From NCBI GenBank assembly GCA_965217135.1, contig OZ244249.1, forward strand, positions 3,844,001 through 3,908,000: DNA of 64,000 bases, given 5' to 3'. The notes under the pieces were generated by a model. That model made no database searches, had not been told where the DNA came from, and worked only from the letters and a program-made list of their open reading frames with translations. Origin of the DNA: HXMU1420-2 sp017643305. GTDB lineage: Bacteria; Pseudomonadota; Alphaproteobacteria; Rhodobacterales; Rhodobacteraceae. The position numbers and the translations under genes were made by a program. Below, piece by piece: positions 61,762 to 64,000 of this stretch; the stretch's first letter is position 1, and each line of letters starts with the position of its first letter.

Positions 61762-62190
61762 ATGAAGCGGAATAGCCGTTTGTCCCTGGCCCTTCACACC
61801 CTGAGCCACATGGCAGGTGAGCCGGGCCGCGTGCGCACCTCTGCGGACATCGCCGATCACGCCGGCACAAATCCCGTGGTGGTACGCCGCGTCCTCGGAA
61901 AACTCCGCGAAGCAGGTTTGCTGCGCTCTGAAAAGGGGCACGCCGGTGGCTGGCGTTTGGCAAAACCGGCCCAGAGCATAACCCTGGCGGATGTGTACTT
62001 GGCGCTTGACGAAAGTCTTGTGTCCGGCCCTGCGAGCGAAGCGGAACCCGGGGATTGCCGCGTCGAGGCAAACCTTCAGGCACGTGTCACCGAAGTTCTG
62101 GACGACATTGAAGCCAGCCTCGTCGCACGTCTGCGCGAAACAAAGATCACAGACTTTCACCCCAGCTCATGCAGTTATTGTAGCACGTGA
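61762..62190 (+). CDS. Rrf2 family transcriptional regulator
   Basis: A 142-residue winged-helix regulator. Seen: RLSLALHTLSHMAGEPGRVR at the start, the helix-turn-helix TSADIADHAGTNPVVVRRVL near residue 27, GKLREAGLLRSEKGHAGGWR near 47, and LADVYLALDES near 75. Typical Rrf2 iron-sulfur regulators have three Cys in a loop; here one Cys (GDCRVE near 97) and a C-terminal SCSYC motif are seen, so cluster binding is uncertain. A rhodanese gene converges downstream, a frequent neighbour. Two AT-rich repeats upstream may be operators. Confidence 0.88.
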   Translation: MKRNSRLSLALHTLSHMAGEPGRVRTSADIADHAGTNPVVVRRVLGKLREAGLLRSEKGHAGGWRLAKPAQSITLADVYLALDESLVSGPASEAEPGDCRVEANLQARVTEVLDDIEASLVARLRETKITDFHPSSCSYCST

Positions 62191-62396
62191 AACCACCGCA
62201 GTGTTTCGCGGGCCTTGGTGGCGAAAGATCGCTCTCCGCCCATCATGCCGGACGCACCACCCGCACGGCCCCAACTGCTGTTTTCCGGTTCAAGGGTCCG
62301 ATCCTCAACCCTTCGCCAATTGTTGCACCCGCTCCAGCGCCTTAGGTTTTGTCAAACACCCTCTCAAACCCTGCGCTGTTTTATTCAAAAACAGGG

Positions 62397-62795
62397 TCAG
62401 CTGATCTCTTCGACCGGACCGCCTGCTTTTTCCCAGGCGGTGAACCCGCCATCGATATGCGCAACCGGGGCCAATCCCATCTCCTGTGCCGCGAGGGTTG
62501 CAAGCGCGGATCGCCAGGCCGAGGCGCAGTAGAACACGTAGGTTTTGTCCTGATTAAAGATATCTTTGTGATACGGGCTGTCCGGGTCGATCCAGAACTC
62601 CAGCATGCCACGCGGGCAGGAAAATGCGCCAGGGATTTTGCCGGTGCGTTTGAGTTCGCGGTGGTCGCGCAGATCCACGATCACATGTGTGTCCGAGCCG
62701 ACAAAGCCCATTGCTTCGTCCACCGGGATAGTCGTGATTTGCGAATTAGCCTCTGCAACCAGCGCCTTGGCACCCTTGGTAATGGTTTGCGGCAT
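62397..62795 (-). CDS. Rhodanese-like sulfurtransferase domain protein
   Basis: A 132-residue single rhodanese domain. Seen: HVIVDLRDHRELKRTGKIPG near residue 37, the active-site loop YVFYCASAWRSALATLAAQE near 86 with the catalytic Cys near 90, and VAHIDGGFTAWEKAGGPV near 112. The loop CASAWRS lacks the canonical CRxGxR but keeps the Cys and a final Arg. It is 9 bases downstream of the ABC permease remnant on the same strand. The sulfur acceptor is unknown. Confidence 0.88.
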   Translation of the reverse strand: MPQTITKGAKALVAEANSQITTIPVDEAMGFVGSDTHVIVDLRDHRELKRTGKIPGAFSCPRGMLEFWIDPDSPYHKDIFNQDKTYVFYCASAWRSALATLAAQEMGLAPVAHIDGGFTAWEKAGGPVEEIS

Positions 62796-62804
62796 GTCGT
62801 TCTC

Positions 62805-63227
62805 CTATGCGCCCTGTCCAGCCCGGTCCCCGGGGTCAGAGCTAATATGTGCACATTCGGGCGCAGGCAGAAACAGGGAAACATCCGTCAGGTTGCGGAA
62901 ACCCACCAGGCCGTTGCTGCACCCCAGGAATTCAACCATCAGCACAATCTGCCATATGATCGGCAACCCATTCCGCACAGCCACCGCCACAAGCGGCCAG
63001 AGCTGTGGCCAGACTTCGTGGCGCAGGCAGGCGATGGGCTGCATTCGGAACACCTGCGCCATGTCAGCGATGCCCGGGTCGCGGGCCACTACGGCATCCG
63101 AGATAAGGACCATCACGGGGTCGCCGCCATCGCGCTGGAGTGAGGCCAGTCGGATCATCTGATTTTCATACCGTCCAAAACGCCGCGATTGCGCCAGCCG
63201 CATTATCCGACCAAAGTGCATTGGCAT
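62805..63227 (-). pseudogene. ABC transporter permease fragment
   Basis: A 140-codon frame resembles the middle of a NitT/TauT-type permease: VLISDAVVARDPGIADMAQV, FRMQPIACLRHEVWPQLWPL, VAVAVRNGLPIIWQIVLMVE, FLGCSNGLVGFRN. The EAA-loop style D-M-A-x-V-F-R-M...W-P-Q-L-W-P is clear. Normal permeases are about 250 residues; here the N-terminal helices and the final two helices are missing, and the tail (LTDVSLFLPAPECAHISSD) is unrelated. No partner ATPase or binding protein is on this strand. Likely a remnant. Confidence 0.5.
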
Positions 63228-63319
63228 TGCTGGGGACCGGTTGTTAGGGTCGCTTGGGTTTGGTTGAAAGAGACATTGGTGCCGCGCTTGTGCACCACCG
63301 CACCACGAGGAGACACAAG

Positions 63320-63766
63320 TTGAAGACATTGATTACTGCCGCGCTGGCGGCCGCTCTGCCGTTAGCCGCGATTGCGAATGACGACGATAACGGCGTGAGC
63401 TTTGGCGCGGCTGGTTTGCTGTCCAGCAAGAACAAATATGATCTAGAGCCTGTCCAGCTGTCTGCAGGCGTGCCGCTGACCAGTGCACCGTGGGAGCTGA
63501 AGTCTGGCCGGTATTATGAATTCGAAATCCAGGGCGACGGAAGCCAGGAACTGGCGCTGGTGGGTCCGGAGTTCTTCCGTGCGATCTGGATTGACGAGAT
63601 TGTGGTAAATGGACTGGAGATTCGGCCGCTGGGTTTGGACAGCGTCGAGTTTGACGATGCCGGCGAAATGGAAATTGGATTTATCGCGATCAAACCAGGC
63701 CGGTACTATATGAAAATCCCTGGATCAACGGGCGCTTCACAGCGGTTGGACATTGTCATCGAATAA
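63320..63766 (+). CDS. Exported hypothetical protein upstream of an ABC ATPase
   Basis: A 148-residue protein from TTG 63320 (after CGAGGAGA), with a signal peptide (KTLITAALAAALPLAAIA) and an all-beta-looking mature part: VQLSAGVPLTSAPWELKSGR near 50, YYEFEIQGDGSQELALVGPE near 70, and AIKPGRYYMKIPGSTGASQR near 124. It may have a cupredoxin-like shape, but no copper ligands in the usual order are visible. Only one base separates it from the ABC ATPase gene, so they are likely cotranscribed and functionally linked. Confidence 0.68.
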   Translation: MKTLITAALAAALPLAAIANDDDNGVSFGAAGLLSSKNKYDLEPVQLSAGVPLTSAPWELKSGRYYEFEIQGDGSQELALVGPEFFRAIWIDEIVVNGLEIRPLGLDSVEFDDAGEMEIGFIAIKPGRYYMKIPGSTGASQRLDIVIE

Positions 63767-63767
63767 C

Positions 63768-64000
63768 TTGGAAGACGGGCTGAGCATTCAAGGGCTCAGC
63801 CACACCTATGGTGCCAAACAAGCATTGGACAACGTTGCCTTCGACGTCAGGCCGGGGCAGTTCTGCGCGTTGCTTGGGCCGAACGGGGCGGGCAAATCTA
63901 CGCTGTTTTCACGGCTCACCCGGTTGATCAACGGGCCACCTGCGCAGATCATAATCGCAGGCGCAGATCTGCACCGCGCGCCGCGTCAGGCGCTGGCGCG
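63768..64000 (+). CDS. ABC transporter ATP-binding protein (PQQ system type), partial
   Basis: The first 77 codons of an ABC ATPase cut by the window end. Seen: LSIQGLSHTYGAKQALDNVA at the start, Walker A LLGPNGAGKSTLFSRLTRL near residue 38, and ADLHRAPRQALA. The L-G-P-N-G-A-G-K-S-T-L-F-x-x-L-T-R-L stretch and the H/A-R-A-P motif resemble TIGR03864, the ATPase associated with PQQ-dependent alcohol dehydrogenase systems. A TTG start (63768) directly follows the stop of the exported protein gene. If right, a PQQ/methanol or ethanol oxidation cluster continues beyond the window. Confidence 0.7.
   Translation, partial: MEDGLSIQGLSHTYGAKQALDNVAFDVRPGQFCALLGPNGAGKSTLFSRLTRLINGPPAQIIIAGADLHRAPRQALA

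Noticed and set aside
62370..62400. CTGTTTT...AAAACAG hairpin near the end of the rhodanese gene
   Set aside because: A short AT stem without a T-run after it on the relevant strand; the case for a terminator is weak.

Overview
The window looks like a chromosomal segment of a marine-type alphaproteobacterium of the family Rhodobacteraceae (Roseobacter group). The basis is the high G+C content with strong third-position bias, a two-lipoyl-domain SucB, a 44-residue aa3-type cytochrome oxidase subunit IV, several small families typical of this group (DUF6173, DUF6525, DUF4175/TIGR02302, YdcH), and the argH-lipoprotein-lysA-DUF4175 gene order. I see no tRNA, rRNA, CRISPR array, prophage or intact insertion sequence. 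Most of the window is housekeeping chromosome with short decayed patches between conserved blocks.

Layout. 1-7700: end of sucD, two DUF805 membrane proteins, sucA, sucB, a MAPEG protein and lpdA (TCA cycle, 2-oxoglutarate dehydrogenase). 7.7-9.65 kb: a TetR regulator divergent from a flavodoxin-fold oxidoreductase with three palindromic operators between them, then a broken PPOX flavoprotein gene. 9.6-12 kb: ftsE-ftsX-plsC on the minus strand. 12.1-19.4 kb: a zinc-ribbon protein, then argH, a small lipoprotein, a TetR pseudogene, DUF2834, lysA and DUF4175. 19.4-23 kb: a TlpA thioredoxin, a fatty acid hydroxylase pair, tag and an EAL protein. 23.3-25.4 kb: phaA-phaB. 25.4-28.7 kb: a 39-residue basic protein, a LysR regulator, an EamA exporter, YdcH, a TrmN6-like methyltransferase and DUF2007. 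28.7-34.6 kb: a polyprenyl synthase, ispE, a TPR protein, ETF-QO and EthD. 34.7-36.6 kb: a decayed nrtS/cyclase locus followed by soxR and a SoxR-type promoter in front of a VOC gene. 36.7-44.2 kb: greA, a membrane protein, the molybdenum cofactor operon fdhD-mobA-mobB-moeA fusion, azlCD, a lipoprotein and coxIV. 44.3-50.5 kb: GDPD, then acyl-CoA dehydrogenase-MBL-DUF6173, then a Sua5-type tsaC. 50.6-52 kb: an IS1380-type transposase remnant, a cupin and an orphan coding remnant. 52-61 kb: yqgE, a DsbD N-domain protein, a NUDIX protein, an RND pump with its adaptor, moaB, a phosphoesterase and family 4 UDG. 61-64 kb: DUF6525, Rrf2, a rhodanese, an ABC permease remnant, an exported protein and the start of an ABC ATPase resembling the one tied to PQQ alcohol dehydrogenase systems.

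How genes work together. The suc-lpd block supplies the 2-oxoglutarate dehydrogenase complex. phaA-phaB makes (R)-3-hydroxybutyryl-CoA for polyhydroxybutyrate. The mob/moe/fdhD operon finishes and delivers molybdenum cofactor to formate dehydrogenase-type enzymes, and moaB lies elsewhere. ETF-QO takes electrons from acyl-CoA dehydrogenases, one of which is in this window.

The most unusual signals are: a twice-occurring array of three short hairpins placed exactly between convergent gene ends, with the same architecture but different sequence in the second hairpin; a MoeA protein carrying an extra N-terminal domain of about 295 residues; a divergent 39-residue arginine-rich protein next to a LysR gene; and several pseudogenes whose lost reading frames can still be followed. 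I did not find a clearly new multi-gene defence or metabolic system.
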